From: Montanilutibacter psychrotolerans
Lineage (GTDB): Bacteria > Pseudomonadota > Gammaproteobacteria > Xanthomonadales > Xanthomonadaceae
Assembly: GCF_003719825.1 (NCBI RefSeq)
Contig: NZ_RIBS01000003.1
Location: 372,001 to 436,000 of the forward strand
Direction of reading: 5' to 3'
DNA length: 64,000 nt
Shown here piece by piece: positions 11,470-20,978 of this stretch (its first letter is position 1; every line of letters starts with the position of its first letter). The notes under the pieces were generated by a model. The model made no database searches and had not been told where the DNA came from. It saw only the letters and a program-made list of their open reading frames with translations. A program made the position numbers and the translations under genes.

Positions 11470-12714
11470 TCAGTCCGTGCCCGCGGCGCGCGCGGGCAGT
11501 ACCGCGCGCAGCCACGCGAAGCCGATCACGGCAGCCAGCAGTGACGCGCCGAGAATGCCCAGCACGGCACCGTCGTATTGCGCCGGCTGGTGGTACGCCA
11601 GCGACGCGATGAACAGGCTCATCGTGAAGCCGATGCCGCACAGCACACCCAGGCCGAGCATCGCGCGAAGGTCCATTCCTGCCGGAAACTTCGCCCAACC
11701 CAGGGCGCGCATTGCCACCGCCGCGGCGACGATGCCGACCGGCTTGCCGATCACCAATCCCAGCACGATGCCCATCGGCAGCGCCGACAGCATGGCGCCC
11801 GCATCGATGCCCCCGAGCGCGAGGCCGGCATTGGCGAACGCGAACAGCGGCAGGATCGCGTAGGCCACCCACGGGTGCAGCGCGTGTTCGAGGTACTCCA
11901 GCGGCGAATGCTCGATCTCGTCGGGTACCGCGTTGCGGCGATCGACGTGGGGAATCATCAGGCCCGTGGCGACGCCGGCCAGCGTGGCGTGCACTCCCGA
12001 CTTCAGCACGCACACCCACAGCACCACGCCGAGCAGCAGGTAAGGGGCCAGCCGCGTCACGTGCAGGCGGTTCAATACCCACATCGCCGCCAGCGCGACC
12101 GCGGCCAGCCCGAGCGCGACCAGCGACATGCCATGCGAATAGAACAAGGCGATGATCACGATGGCGATCAGATCGTCGACCACCGCGATCGTCGACAGCA
12201 GCAGCTTCATGCCCACCGGCACGCGCGATCCCAGCAGGGCCAGCACGCCGAGTGCGAACGCGATGTCAGTTGCCGTCGGCACCGCCCAGCCGCGCATCGC
12301 CGCCCCATCGTCGTGGTTGAGCGCGATGAACAGCAACGCCGGCACCGCAACGCCGGCCGCCGCGCAAACCAACGGCATCACCAATTGCTCGCGACCGGCA
12401 AGCTGCCCGGTCAACGCTTCGCGCTTGATCTCCAGCGCGACCAGCAGGAAGAAGATCGCCATCAGGCCGTCGTTGATCCACAGCAACGCGGGCTTGGCCA
12501 GGTCGAGCGCACCGATGCGTATCTGTACCGGCATGTCCTGGAATGCCGAATACAGGCCCGCAAACGGCGAGTTGGCCGCGATCAGCGCCAGCACGGCCGC
12601 AACGATCAGGGTGATGCCGGCAGCGGCTTCCAGGCGGAAGAACTCGACGAGGCCGCGCAGCGCGCGCGATGGCCGAAGGCGCGCCTGGTGCGCGGGAGTG
12701 GGAGAGCTGGTCAT
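11470..12714 (-). CDS. nhaA: Na+/H+ antiporter NhaA
   Basis: Inner-membrane sodium/proton antiporter of 414 residues with about twelve hydrophobic helices. TATDIAFALGVLALLGSRVP near residue 140 and the STIAVVDDLIAI helix near 170, with the paired aspartates needed for ion binding, are diagnostic; LCGIGFTMSLFI sits near the C-terminus. A TATACT -10-like hexamer lies only 6 nt upstream of the ATG (12721-12726, minus strand) with no Shine-Dalgarno, which would fit a leaderless transcript. Role: sodium and alkaline pH homeostasis. Confidence 0.94.
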   Translation of the reverse strand: MTSSPTPAHQARLRPSRALRGLVEFFRLEAAAGITLIVAAVLALIAANSPFAGLYSAFQDMPVQIRIGALDLAKPALLWINDGLMAIFFLLVALEIKREALTGQLAGREQLVMPLVCAAAGVAVPALLFIALNHDDGAAMRGWAVPTATDIAFALGVLALLGSRVPVGMKLLLSTIAVVDDLIAIVIIALFYSHGMSLVALGLAAVALAAMWVLNRLHVTRLAPYLLLGVVLWVCVLKSGVHATLAGVATGLMIPHVDRRNAVPDEIEHSPLEYLEHALHPWVAYAILPLFAFANAGLALGGIDAGAMLSALPMGIVLGLVIGKPVGIVAAAVAMRALGWAKFPAGMDLRAMLGLGVLCGIGFTMSLFIASLAYHQPAQYDGAVLGILGASLLAAVIGFAWLRAVLPARAAGTD

Positions 12715-12830
12715 GGCCGAAGTATATCGGCGACGTCGCGGATGGCCGACGACCGCATCGCACGATGCCACCGGCAAGCCACCGGCGGCACGAGCACTGT
12801 CCGCATGCAACGCTCCGGCAGAAAGCCCGG

Positions 12831-13811
12831 TTACAGCGGCGCGATCCCCGCCGCGTCGCGCACCAGCACCAGCTCGAACGCCAGCCATGCGGCAAAGCCG
12901 ACCAGCAGCACGATGCCTTCGTTGCGGCTGACCCGAAGATCGCCGCGCAGCATCGGGTATAGGACCAGCGCGAACGCAAGCGCGGCCGGCAGCGCATAGC
13001 GCACCAGCAACCCCGGCATCGGCAGCGTGTTCCAGGCCGCCATGGCGCCCACGACGACCAACAGATTGAACACGCTGGACCCCACGACATGGCCGACCAC
13101 CAGGTCGCCCTGTCCGCGCCGCGCCGCGGCCAGTGCGGCGGCGGCCTCGGGCAGCGCGGTGCCGATCGCGACCGGCACCAGACCGGTCAGCAACGGCGAC
13201 CACCCGCACCAGTCACCGATCTGCAATGCGTTGACAACCACGAACTTGGAACCGAAGTACAGCGCAACCGCCGCTATCACGACCCGCAGCAGGTTCTGGG
13301 TGGGGTCGGTGCTGGTGCGCACGTAGGCCTCGAGCTCCTCGCGCACGGCGGCATCCTCGCTGCGGCTGCGTGCGAGCGCAAACGCGAACACCGCGACGAA
13401 CGCGATCAGCAGACCAAAGCCCTCGACGCGCGACAGCGAACCATCGAGGCCGAGCACGATCACCGCCACCGTGCCCAGCACCAGCACCACCAACAGCGGC
13501 GCCAGTGCCCGCCAACGCACCACCAGCGGGGCGGCCAGCGCGGCAATGGCCAGGGTCAGGCCGACGTTGACGACGTTGCTGCCGACCGCGTTGCCCAGCG
13601 CGAGTGCCGGCTGCCCTTGGGCGATCGCCTGCCCGTTGACCGCCACTTCCGGCAGCGACGTGCCGAATGCCACCAGCACCATGCCGGCCACGAACGGCGA
13701 CGCACCAAACCGCTGCGACAAGCCGGCCGCGCCCTTGACGATCGAATCGCCACCCAGCGCGAGCAGCGCCAGCCCCAGCACGAACAACCCCACGGCAGCC
13801 AGCATCATCAT
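12831..13811 (-). CDS. CaCA-family Na+/Ca2+ exchanger-like cation antiporter (YrbG type)
   Basis: Inner-membrane protein of up to 326 residues with two inverted alpha-repeats: GTSLPEVAVN plus GNAVGSNVVN in the first, GTALPEAAAALAAA plus GHVVGSSVFN in the second. These carry the ion-coordinating Glu and Asn of Ca2+/cation antiporters. The start is three consecutive ATG codons; an AGGGGA site abuts the first (13811) but is 6 nt from the third (13805), so the third may be used. The physiological ion is not determinable from sequence. Confidence 0.9.
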   Translation of the reverse strand: MMMLAAVGLFVLGLALLALGGDSIVKGAAGLSQRFGASPFVAGMVLVAFGTSLPEVAVNGQAIAQGQPALALGNAVGSNVVNVGLTLAIAALAAPLVVRWRALAPLLVVLVLGTVAVIVLGLDGSLSRVEGFGLLIAFVAVFAFALARSRSEDAAVREELEAYVRTSTDPTQNLLRVVIAAVALYFGSKFVVVNALQIGDWCGWSPLLTGLVPVAIGTALPEAAAALAAARRGQGDLVVGHVVGSSVFNLLVVVGAMAAWNTLPMPGLLVRYALPAALAFALVLYPMLRGDLRVSRNEGIVLLVGFAAWLAFELVLVRDAAGIAPL

Positions 13812-13988
13812 TCCCCTGTTGTCCCATCGGCCCGCGACGGGCGGTTGCCTGCCCCACCTAGCGCGCTCGGCGCGCACGGTGGGCAGGCGCCATCGATCGA
13901 GCCGATTTTAGCCGGGTCGATTCTAGCCGGGTCGCCTGTCGTCAGGTCGCCGCGCGCGGTGCGATGCCACCGCTGCGCCGCGTGCCCG

Positions 13989-14615
13989 TCAGCTGCAACC
14001 TTCGACGTAATCGACCTGCGGTGGAATGCCGACATGCCACGCGTGCACGCTTCCCTTCTCGTCGGCCTGGAACAGCAGCACGCCGGTGCCGCCGTCGGCA
14101 TCCTTGATGCGCAGGTCACGGGCTGCGGGCACGTACTTGTTGAGCAGCTTCTCGACGCGGCCGGCATACAGCGCTTCGATCTGCTTGGTGTCCATGCCGA
14201 TCTTGCCACCGCCCGGCGCGACCACCGCAGCGGAGTCGACATCGATGCGCACGAACTTGTCGCCTTCGACCATGAAGCTCACCTGCGGCTGGTCGCCGGA
14301 CGCGGACCCCAGCGGCAGGTAGTGGCAGCCACCGGGTTCGGCCGGCTTGCCTTCACCCAGTTCGGGCACGGCCTTGCGCAACGCGGCGACATCCATGCCG
14401 AAACTCGCCGGGCCGTAACCGCCCAGGCCGACGAGACCGGCCGTCGGATCGGAGCCCGGCGCAGGCGCAGGCGCTGGCTTGGGCGCAGTGGCGGGCGGCA
14501 CGTCCTCGGCGGGCTCATCCGACGGCGGCGCAACGGCGTCCTGCGGTGCGGGCGCGGGATTGCATGCCGTCAACGCCAGCAACAACAAGGTGGATCCAGG
14601 CAATGCCAATCTCAT
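13989..14615 (-). CDS. Hypothetical lipoprotein
   Basis: A 208-residue protein with a lipoprotein signal (LLLLALTAC, cysteine at residue 17), then a Pro/Ala-rich linker to about residue 70 that probably spans part of the periplasm, then a compact domain (GYGPASFGMDVAALRKAVP onward). A GGAGA site lies 6 nt before the ATG at 14615. No enzyme motif is recognised; the domain looks like the small globular lipoproteins common in Lysobacteraceae. It lies between the cation exchanger and hmgA with no shared operon evident. Confidence 0.75.
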   Translation of the reverse strand: MRLALPGSTLLLLALTACNPAPAPQDAVAPPSDEPAEDVPPATAPKPAPAPAPGSDPTAGLVGLGGYGPASFGMDVAALRKAVPELGEGKPAEPGGCHYLPLGSASGDQPQVSFMVEGDKFVRIDVDSAAVVAPGGGKIGMDTKQIEALYAGRVEKLLNKYVPAARDLRIKDADGGTGVLLFQADEKGSVHAWHVGIPPQVDYVEGCS

Positions 14616-14760
14616 CCGATCTCTCCGTGAAGCGACCGCCGCAGCGTAACGGGCGGTCGTGAATGCAATGCGAAGCGCGCCGATGCCCGTCGCATGGCGG
14701 CAGTGCGGGCAACGACGTGCCACCGGCCCGCGAGGGCCGGCCGGATTGGTGCAACGCGGG

Positions 14761-16080
14761 TCAGACGGGCGCGACGAAGTGGCTGCGCAAGCCGGCCCAG
14801 CAGGCCTGGTAGTCGCGTTGGCGATGGGCCGCATCGAGTGCCTGCGCGGTCGGGCGGATCACCGCGCGCGTCTCGAACATGAAAGCCATCGTTTCGGCGA
14901 TCACGTCCGGCCGGGACAAATCGGATGCGCTGGCCTTGTCGAACGTCGCCGCATCGGGCCCGTGGCCGGTCATCGAGTTGTGCAGCGAAGCGCCGCCCGG
15001 CGCGAAGCCCTCGGCCTTGGCGTCGTACTGTCCGTGGATCAGGCCCATGAACTCGCTGGCGATGTTGCGGTGGAACCACGGCGGCCGGAAGGTGTCCTGC
15101 GCCACCAGCCAGCGCGGCGGGAATATCACGAAATCCAGGTTGCTGGTGCCCGGGGTGTCGCTGGCCGAATGCAGCACCAGGAAGATCGACGGATCGGGGT
15201 GATCGAAGCTGATCGAGCCGATCGTGTTGAAGCGACGCAGGTCGTACTTGTACGGCGCGTAGTTGCCGTGCCACGCCACCACGTCGAGTGGCGAGTGACC
15301 GATGTCGGCACGCCACAGGTGGCCCTGGAACTTCGCGATCAGCTCGAAATCGCCCTCGAGGTCCTCGTACTCCGCGCACGGCGTGAGGAAGTCGCGCGGA
15401 TTGGCCAGGCCGTTGCTGCCGATCGGCCCGAGATCGGGCAGGCGCAGCAGCGCGCCGAAGTTCTCGCACACGTAGCCGCGCGCTTCGCCGTCGGGCAGCG
15501 CCACGCGGAAGCGCACGCCACGCGGCACCACGGCGATCTCCTGCGGCTCCACGTCGAGCACGCCCAGCTCGGTTTCGATGCGCAGGCGTCCCAGCTGCGG
15601 CACGATCAGCAGCTCGCCGTCGGCGTCGTAGAAGTAGCGGCCCTGCATGTCGGCGTTGGCCGCGTACAGGTGGATGCCGACGCCGTGCTGCGCGGCCGGC
15701 GAACCATTGCCAGCCATCGTGAACAGGCCATCGACGAAATCGACCGCCGCGCCACCGTCCACGGACGGCAGCGGCAACGGACTCCAGCGCAACTGGTCGG
15801 GCGTAATCGGGCCCTGGCCGAAGTCGCTGTGGAACCGGGGCGTGTCGGCCGGCGCCGCATACGGCGAGAACGTTCCGTGCATCGCCGCGGGGCGGATGCG
15901 ATACAGCCAGCTGCGGCGGTTCTCGCCGCGCGGCGCGGTGAATGCCGTACCCGACAGTTGTTCGGCGTAGAGACCGTGCGCGACGCGCTGCGGTGAATTG
16001 CGTCCGACCGGCAGCGCTCCGGCGACCGCCTCGGTCGCGAACTCGTTGCCGAAACCCGATTGGTAGCTGTTGGATTTCAT
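14761..16080 (-). CDS. hmgA: Homogentisate 1,2-dioxygenase
   Basis: Fe(II) ring-cleaving dioxygenase of 439 residues converting homogentisate to maleylacetoacetate in tyrosine catabolism. The start [18 protein letters not shown] is the family signature N-terminus, and the C-terminal half contains [17 protein letters not shown] and [12 protein letters not shown], which supply the His/Glu iron ligands. It lies downstream of hpd on the same strand with the BIME repeat block filling the gap. The next pathway enzymes (maleylacetoacetate isomerase, fumarylacetoacetase) are not in the window. Confidence 0.96.
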   Translation of the reverse strand: MKSNSYQSGFGNEFATEAVAGALPVGRNSPQRVAHGLYAEQLSGTAFTAPRGENRRSWLYRIRPAAMHGTFSPYAAPADTPRFHSDFGQGPITPDQLRWSPLPLPSVDGGAAVDFVDGLFTMAGNGSPAAQHGVGIHLYAANADMQGRYFYDADGELLIVPQLGRLRIETELGVLDVEPQEIAVVPRGVRFRVALPDGEARGYVCENFGALLRLPDLGPIGSNGLANPRDFLTPCAEYEDLEGDFELIAKFQGHLWRADIGHSPLDVVAWHGNYAPYKYDLRRFNTIGSISFDHPDPSIFLVLHSASDTPGTSNLDFVIFPPRWLVAQDTFRPPWFHRNIASEFMGLIHGQYDAKAEGFAPGGASLHNSMTGHGPDAATFDKASASDLSRPDVIAETMAFMFETRAVIRPTAQALDAAHRQRDYQACWAGLRSHFVAPV

Positions 16081-16084
16081 GGGA

Positions 16085-16286
16085 ATCCGTAGGGTGGGCT
16101 CAAGCCCACCATCGCATGCGTGGGTGAGTGATGTTGCGGGCCAGTGGCGGGCCTGGGCCCGCCCTACGGCACGATCAGAGCACGCATCCGTAGGGTGGGC
16201 TCAAGCCCACCATCGCATGTGTGGTTGAGTGATGTTGCGGGCCAGTGGCGGGCCTGGGCCCGCCCTACGGCACGATCAGAGCACGC
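16085..16286. repeat. Two tandem 101-bp BIME (paired REP) copies
   Basis: Copy 1 is 16085-16185 and copy 2 is 16186-16286, identical except for two substitutions. Each copy holds a forward REP starting GTAG (16089-16110; 16190-16211) and an inverted REP ending CTAC (16146-16167; 16247-16268), each an imperfect palindrome of about 22 nt. GTAG heads are typical of RAYT-mobilised REPs. Copy 2 ends in the last 11 bp of hpd, so copy 1 carries a duplicate of that gene end. The block fills nearly the whole hpd-hmgA gap. Confidence 0.9.
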
Positions 16287-17367
16287 CGCGCTTCATCTGG
16301 TCGCGTTCGATGCTCTCGAACAACGCCTGGAAGTTGCCTTCGCCGAAGCCTTCGTTGCCCTTGCGCTGGATGATCTCGAAGAAGATCGGTCCGATCGCGT
16401 TGGTGGTGAAGATCTGCAGCAGCTTGCGCTGCTTGGTCTCGGCATCGGCGTCGATCAGGATCTTGTTCCTGGCCAGGCGCGCGACGTCCTCACCGTGGTT
16501 GGGCACGCGCTGGTCGATCACGTCGAAGTAGGTGTCGGGCGTGTCGAGGAACGTCAAGCCGGCCTCGCGCATCGCTTCCACCGTCGAGTAGATGTCGTCG
16601 GTGAAGCAGGCGATGTGCTGGATGCCTTCGCCCTTGTAGGCGTCGAGGTACTCGTTGATCTGCGACTTCGGATCGCTCGATTCGTTGAGCGGAATGCGCA
16701 CGACGCCGTCCGGCGCGGTCATCGCCTTGGAGACCAGGCCGGTCTTGGCACCCTTGATATCGAAGTAGCGGATCTCGCGGAAGTTGAACAGGCGCTCGTA
16801 GTAGTCCGACCACTTCTGCATGTTGCCGAAATACAGATTGTGCGTGAGGTGGTCGATGAAGGTCAGGCCATAGCCCTTCGGGGCCGGGTCGGCGCCCTGC
16901 ACCGGCAGGAACTCCTCGTACATCGTGCCCTTGTCGCCGTAACGGTCGACCAGGTACAGCATGCAGTCGCCGATGCCCTTGACCACCGGTGCGTCGACCG
17001 CGCGCGTGTCGGCCTTGTCGGTGATCGCTTCACCGCCGTTGCCGAGGACCGTGGCCAGCACGTCGCCGGCCGGCTTCTTGAAGCGGATCGCGAAGCCGCA
17101 CGCGCACGGGCCGTGGGCCTCGGCGAATTCGGCGGCGAAGCTGTCCGGGTCCTCGTTGACGAGGAAGTTCACGCCTCCCTGGCGATAGATGGTGATCGGG
17201 CGGCTCTTGTGATGCAGCACCGCGGTGAAGCCCATCTTGCGGAAGTAATCGTGCAACATCTCCCCTTGGCCCTGCGGCGCGGCGAACTCGACGAACTCGA
17301 AGCCGTCGATGCCGAGCGGATTCTCGAAAGTGGTGACCTGCATGCCGAGGTTTGGCTGGGCGCTCAT
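16276..17367 (-). CDS. hppD: 4-hydroxyphenylpyruvate dioxygenase
   Basis: Fe(II) dioxygenase of 363 residues that converts 4-hydroxyphenylpyruvate to homogentisate, feeding hmgA. Two VOC-type halves are present; GIQHIACFTDDI near residue 247 and GPIFFEIIQRKGNEGFGEGNF near 320 carry the metal-binding His and Glu and the conserved C-terminal helix. The start at 17367 (MSAQPNLGM) has AGGAG 6 nt upstream; the frame stays open further upstream but without a ribosome site. It is divergent from a MarR regulator with a palindrome between them. Confidence 0.95.
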   Translation of the reverse strand: MSAQPNLGMQVTTFENPLGIDGFEFVEFAAPQGQGEMLHDYFRKMGFTAVLHHKSRPITIYRQGGVNFLVNEDPDSFAAEFAEAHGPCACGFAIRFKKPAGDVLATVLGNGGEAITDKADTRAVDAPVVKGIGDCMLYLVDRYGDKGTMYEEFLPVQGADPAPKGYGLTFIDHLTHNLYFGNMQKWSDYYERLFNFREIRYFDIKGAKTGLVSKAMTAPDGVVRIPLNESSDPKSQINEYLDAYKGEGIQHIACFTDDIYSTVEAMREAGLTFLDTPDTYFDVIDQRVPNHGEDVARLARNKILIDADAETKQRKLLQIFTTNAIGPIFFEIIQRKGNEGFGEGNFQALFESIERDQMKRGVL

Positions 17368-17441
17368 GGTTGGCTCCTGTGTCGCGATGGAAGGCCGCGG
17401 CGGGGCGGACCTACGTGGGACTCTCGCCCCGGGGGATATAA

Positions 17442-17455
17442 GTTTCACATGAAAC
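17442..17455. promoter_or_regulatory. Palindromic operator between hppD and marR
   Basis: GTTTCACATGAAAC is a perfect 6-bp inverted repeat with 2-bp spacing in the AT-rich part of the 109-bp divergent gap. It lies 21 bp before the marR start and is the natural binding site for that dimeric regulator; this is inference from position and symmetry. Confidence 0.6.
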
Positions 17456-17476
17456 CATAAATCAGGCACCCGCCGT

Positions 17477-17962
17477 ATGTCAGCCACCCCGCCGCGCCAT
17501 GCCGAGCTCGACCTTGAGCACTTCCTCCCGTACCGGCTGTCGGTGCTGTCCAACCGTGTCAGCACCGCGATCGCGCGCGTATATTCCGAGCGCTTCGCGC
17601 TGGGCATCACCGAGTGGCGCGTGATGGCGGTGCTGGGGCGCTACCCCGAGCTGTCGGCCAACGAGGTCGCCCAGCGCACCGCGATGGACAAGGTGGCGGT
17701 GAGCCGCGCCGTGTCTCGTCTGATCGAGTCCGGCCGCCTGCAGCGCGAGATGCACGACGACGATCGCCGGCGTTCGGTGCTGAAGCTGTCCGAAGCCGGC
17801 TACCGGATCTACGACGAGATCGCGCCGCTGGCGCTCTCGTTCGAACAGCGGCTGTTCAAGGGCATGGACGCGGCCGAACGCGCGATGCTGTTCCGCCTGC
17901 TCGACCGGCTGGACGAGCTGGAAATGCGCGCCGAGGTCGAGGCCGCGGCGGACATGCCGTAA
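17477..17962 (+). CDS. MarR-family transcriptional regulator of tyrosine catabolism
   Basis: A 161-residue winged-helix regulator. Helix-turn-helix region ELSANEVAQRTAMDKVAVSRAVSRLIESG spans about residues 58-86, followed by the wing with DDDRRRSVLKLSEAG. It is transcribed divergently from hppD, an arrangement known for HpdR/HmgR-like repressors that respond to homogentisate or 4-hydroxyphenylpyruvate. The ligand is inferred. No strong ribosome site precedes the ATG. Confidence 0.9.
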   Translation: MSATPPRHAELDLEHFLPYRLSVLSNRVSTAIARVYSERFALGITEWRVMAVLGRYPELSANEVAQRTAMDKVAVSRAVSRLIESGRLQREMHDDDRRRSVLKLSEAGYRIYDEIAPLALSFEQRLFKGMDAAERAMLFRLLDRLDELEMRAEVEAAADMP

Positions 17963-18034
17963 CCGGGCAAGCCCCGAACCGACGAGGCCCGAACCGGCAG
18001 GCCCCAGCCGGGCAGGCCCGAGCCGGCAAGCGAA
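17963..18034. repeat. Degenerate 15-bp tandem repeat
   Basis: Directly after the marR stop are five imperfect units of 12-16 bp built on CCGGGCAGGCCCGAA. The array is non-coding in effect and may have arisen by slippage. Confidence 0.6.
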
Positions 18035-18127
18035 CGGGCACCGGACTGGCAATCGATGCGCCTCGGCCACGACGCCACGAGCGCCGCTGTGGGGCACGCC
18101 CGCCCGAATCGCCGCCCCCGGAAACGA

Positions 18128-18152
18128 ACATGCCCGCCAAGGGCGGGCATGT
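18128..18152. terminator. Terminator-type hairpin 1 between marR and the POT gene
   Basis: An 11-bp perfect stem ACATGCCCGCC with an AAG loop. It lies between convergent genes and can act on both strands. Confidence 0.65.
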
Positions 18153-18177
18153 CCGATGCGGCAATGTTGGCCACCGT

Positions 18178-18199
18178 GTGCCCACCAAGCGGTGGGCAC
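18178..18199. terminator. Terminator-type hairpin 2 before the POT gene stop
   Basis: A 9-bp perfect stem GTGCCCACC with an AAGC loop, ending 11 nt from the stop of the POT transporter gene. It probably terminates that gene's transcript. Confidence 0.6.
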
Positions 18200-18209
18200 G
18201 GGCGACGCG

Positions 18210-19721
18210 TTACTTCACGCCGTGCATCAGCTTCTGGACCAGCGGCGCGATCAGGAACAGCAGCACGCCAGCGCCCAGCAGCGAATAGAAGCCGAAGGTG
18301 TAGCCACTCAACGCCGAGGTCGTGGTCATGCCGCTCTCGCCACTGACGTGGCTGGCGAAGATGCCCGACAGGTTGTTGCCGATGCCGGTCGACAGGAACC
18401 AGCCGCCCATGCCCAGGCCAACCAGGCGAATCGGGGCCAGCTTGGTGACCATCGACAGGCCGATGGGCGACAGGCAAAGCTCGCCGACCGACTGGATCAC
18501 GTAGACCATGAAGAGGGTCCAGAACGGGATCTTGTTGTCCTCGCCGACTAGGCTCTTCAGGGCGAACATCAGCAACAGGAACGCCAGGCCGTTGAAGATC
18601 AGGCCCAGGCCGAATTTGCGCGGGATCGACGGGTTGACGTTTTTGCGCGCCATCGCGACCCAGATCCACGCGATGATCGGTGCCAGGGCAATGATGGCGA
18701 TCGAGTTGACCGACTGGAACCACGCGGTCGGGAACGTCCAGCCGCCAAGGTCGCGGTTGACGATTTCCTCGGCGAGGAAGGTGAACGAACTGCCCGCCTG
18801 CTCGAAGAACATCCAGAACAGAATGTTGAACGCGAAGATGATCAGCATCGCGAACACCTTGTCGCGTGCCACGGCGCCGTTGCGGAAGCCTTCGACCAGC
18901 AGCATCGCCGACAGACCGACGAACAGCAGGCTCAGGATGCCCTGCAGCGCGTTCGCACCCAGCGCCAGCAGCGAGTAGACCAGCGGGATCGCGGCCAGCG
19001 CGCCCAGGGCCACGTAGGCAACGCGCTGCTTGCCAGGCGCTTCCGCCGGCGGACGACCGATGCCCTGCAGCTGGCGACGGCCGAACCAGAACCACACCAG
19101 GCTGATCAGCATGCCGATGCCCGCGGCGATGAAGACCATCTTGTACGCCGGCAATGTTTCGGTGCCAAAGACCTTCTGCGCCAGCAGCTGGGTGATGATC
19201 GGGGCGATGAACGCACCGGCATTGATGCCCATGTAGAAGATGGTGAAGCCCGAATCGCGGCGCTCGTCGCCGCTGGCGTACAGCTTGCCCACCATCGTCG
19301 AGATGTTGGGCTTGAACAGACCGTTGCCGACGATGATCGTCGCCAGGCCCAGGTTGAATATCTGCAGGTTGGGCAGCGAGACCATGAACAGGCCGGCGGC
19401 CATGAACACCGCACCGAGCAGGATCGATCGCTGGTAGCCGATGACCCGGTCGGCGATGTAGCCACCGAAGATGGCACCCGCGTAGACCAGGGCAAGGTAG
19501 GAACCGTAGGTCAGGTTGGCCGGCGCCTGGCCTGACGCGTCGCCGCCATAGAACTGCGACACGATGTACAGCACGAGTGCCCAGCGGATGCCGTAGAACG
19601 CGAAGCGCTCCCAGAACTCCGACATGAACAGCATCCACAGCGGCTTCGGATGGCCGAGGATCTGCTTGAACTCTGGAATGGGCGCTTCTTGGCCCTGCGT
19701 AGGTATTGCGGCGCCGCTCAT
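18210..19721 (-). CDS. POT/PTR-family proton-dependent oligopeptide transporter
   Basis: Major-facilitator membrane protein of 503 residues with 12-14 predicted helices. FMSEFWERFAFYGIR near residue 33 is the ExxER(F) proton/peptide-coupling motif of helix 1, and GNGLFKPNISTMVG near 133 and GFTIFYMGINAGAF near 158 are POT family signatures. It should import di- and tripeptides with protons. A purine-rich GGGGGA precedes the ATG by about 6 nt. Neighbours are not obviously linked. Confidence 0.94.
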   Translation of the reverse strand: MSGAAIPTQGQEAPIPEFKQILGHPKPLWMLFMSEFWERFAFYGIRWALVLYIVSQFYGGDASGQAPANLTYGSYLALVYAGAIFGGYIADRVIGYQRSILLGAVFMAAGLFMVSLPNLQIFNLGLATIIVGNGLFKPNISTMVGKLYASGDERRDSGFTIFYMGINAGAFIAPIITQLLAQKVFGTETLPAYKMVFIAAGIGMLISLVWFWFGRRQLQGIGRPPAEAPGKQRVAYVALGALAAIPLVYSLLALGANALQGILSLLFVGLSAMLLVEGFRNGAVARDKVFAMLIIFAFNILFWMFFEQAGSSFTFLAEEIVNRDLGGWTFPTAWFQSVNSIAIIALAPIIAWIWVAMARKNVNPSIPRKFGLGLIFNGLAFLLLMFALKSLVGEDNKIPFWTLFMVYVIQSVGELCLSPIGLSMVTKLAPIRLVGLGMGGWFLSTGIGNNLSGIFASHVSGESGMTTTSALSGYTFGFYSLLGAGVLLFLIAPLVQKLMHGVK

Positions 19722-19935
19722 GCGGTGTCCCCCGTGTCGAAACTGAATGGAAAGCCCACGCCTGCGGCACGGGACCGGAGAGGTTTACCGGGTGGGCGCG
19801 GATGCGTCAAACCACCGGCAGCGTATTGCTGCGGTGCAGCACGCCACACGCCGCCGCGCGATCGCGCCGATCACGCGGATTCCGAGGCGATCGACGCGCC
19901 GGCGGCACGGGCACCGCACGCGTCGGGCGGCGCGC

Positions 19936-20817
19936 TCAGCCCTCGCCCGTCGGGGCCAGGCCGATGCTGGTTCGGACCGAAAACAGCTCGGGGAAGAACG
20001 TCAGCTCCAACGCCTGGCGCAGGAAGCCGACCCCGCTGGAGCCGCCGGTACCGCGCTTGAAGCCGATGATGCGCATGACGGTGCGCATGTGGCGGAAGCG
20101 CCACAGCTGGAACTGGGTTTCCAGGTCCACCAGGTCCTCGCACAGCGCGTACTCGCGCCAGTAGAGGTCGGTGTTCTCGTAGATGCGCTCGAACACCGAC
20201 TGCAGTTCGGGGACGGCGACATGCGCCTGCCGCCAGTCGCGCTCCAGGTGGCGTTGCGGCACCGCATGGCCGAAACGCGACAGGTACATCAGGAACTCGT
20301 CGTACAGCGACGGCGCATCGAGCACGCGCTCGAGCCCGGCCTGCGCGTCGGCGTCGTGGGCGAACACCTTCAGCATCGCGGCGTTCTTGTTGCCCATCAG
20401 GAACTCGATGGTGCGGTACTGCAGCGACTGAAAGCCCGACGAGGGGCCGAGGATGTCGCGAAAGCCCATGTACTCCGACGGCGTCATCGTCTCCAGCACC
20501 GACCATTGCGCGGTCAGCTGCTGCAGCACCTGCTTGCACCGCGCCAGGCCCTTCTGGCATTGCCAGACCTGGTCGCGCTGCAGGAACGCGATCGCCGCCG
20601 AGAGCTCGTGGATCAGCAGTTTCATCCACAGCTCGGAGGTCTGGTGCTGGATGATGAACAGCATCTCGTCGTGGTGCGGCGGGTCGGACAGGCGCTGCTG
20701 CGAGGACAGCAGGCGGTCCAGACGAAGGTATCCGGCGTAAGTGATCCGACCCGTCAGGTCGGTGTGGATACCGCTTTCCAGTTCGCGCTCGTTCTTTTCG
20801 ACAGTCATTTCAGACAT
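19936..20817 (-). CDS. kynA: Tryptophan 2,3-dioxygenase
   Basis: Haem enzyme of 293 residues opening the indole ring of tryptophan to N-formylkynurenine. The signature [25 protein letters not shown] at about residues 58-82 and the loop [12 protein letters not shown] near the C-terminus are both present; the haem-ligating His lies in the C-terminal [12 protein letters not shown] helix region. The start may be 20817 (MSEMTVEKN) or 20808, the latter better spaced (9 nt) from a GGGG purine stretch. No other kynurenine-pathway gene is in the window. Confidence 0.95.
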   Translation of the reverse strand: MSEMTVEKNERELESGIHTDLTGRITYAGYLRLDRLLSSQQRLSDPPHHDEMLFIIQHQTSELWMKLLIHELSAAIAFLQRDQVWQCQKGLARCKQVLQQLTAQWSVLETMTPSEYMGFRDILGPSSGFQSLQYRTIEFLMGNKNAAMLKVFAHDADAQAGLERVLDAPSLYDEFLMYLSRFGHAVPQRHLERDWRQAHVAVPELQSVFERIYENTDLYWREYALCEDLVDLETQFQLWRFRHMRTVMRIIGFKRGTGGSSGVGFLRQALELTFFPELFSVRTSIGLAPTGEG

Positions 20818-20978
20818 CCCCGACAGGCCGGCAAGGGTAGCGCATCGCCCCGTCGCGGCAGCGCCGGCAATGGTCACCGTCCTGCCATGCCGATCCAGCA
20901 CGATCGCAGGCACAATCCTGCCTCCGGCGCGGGCGATGCCCCCCGGCAAGGACGGCAGTTCAACCAATGGGGAACAAC

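Noticed and set aside
17963-18034. Possible CRISPR-like array from spaced repeats
   Set aside because: Units are 12-16 bp, contiguous and degenerate, with no spacers.
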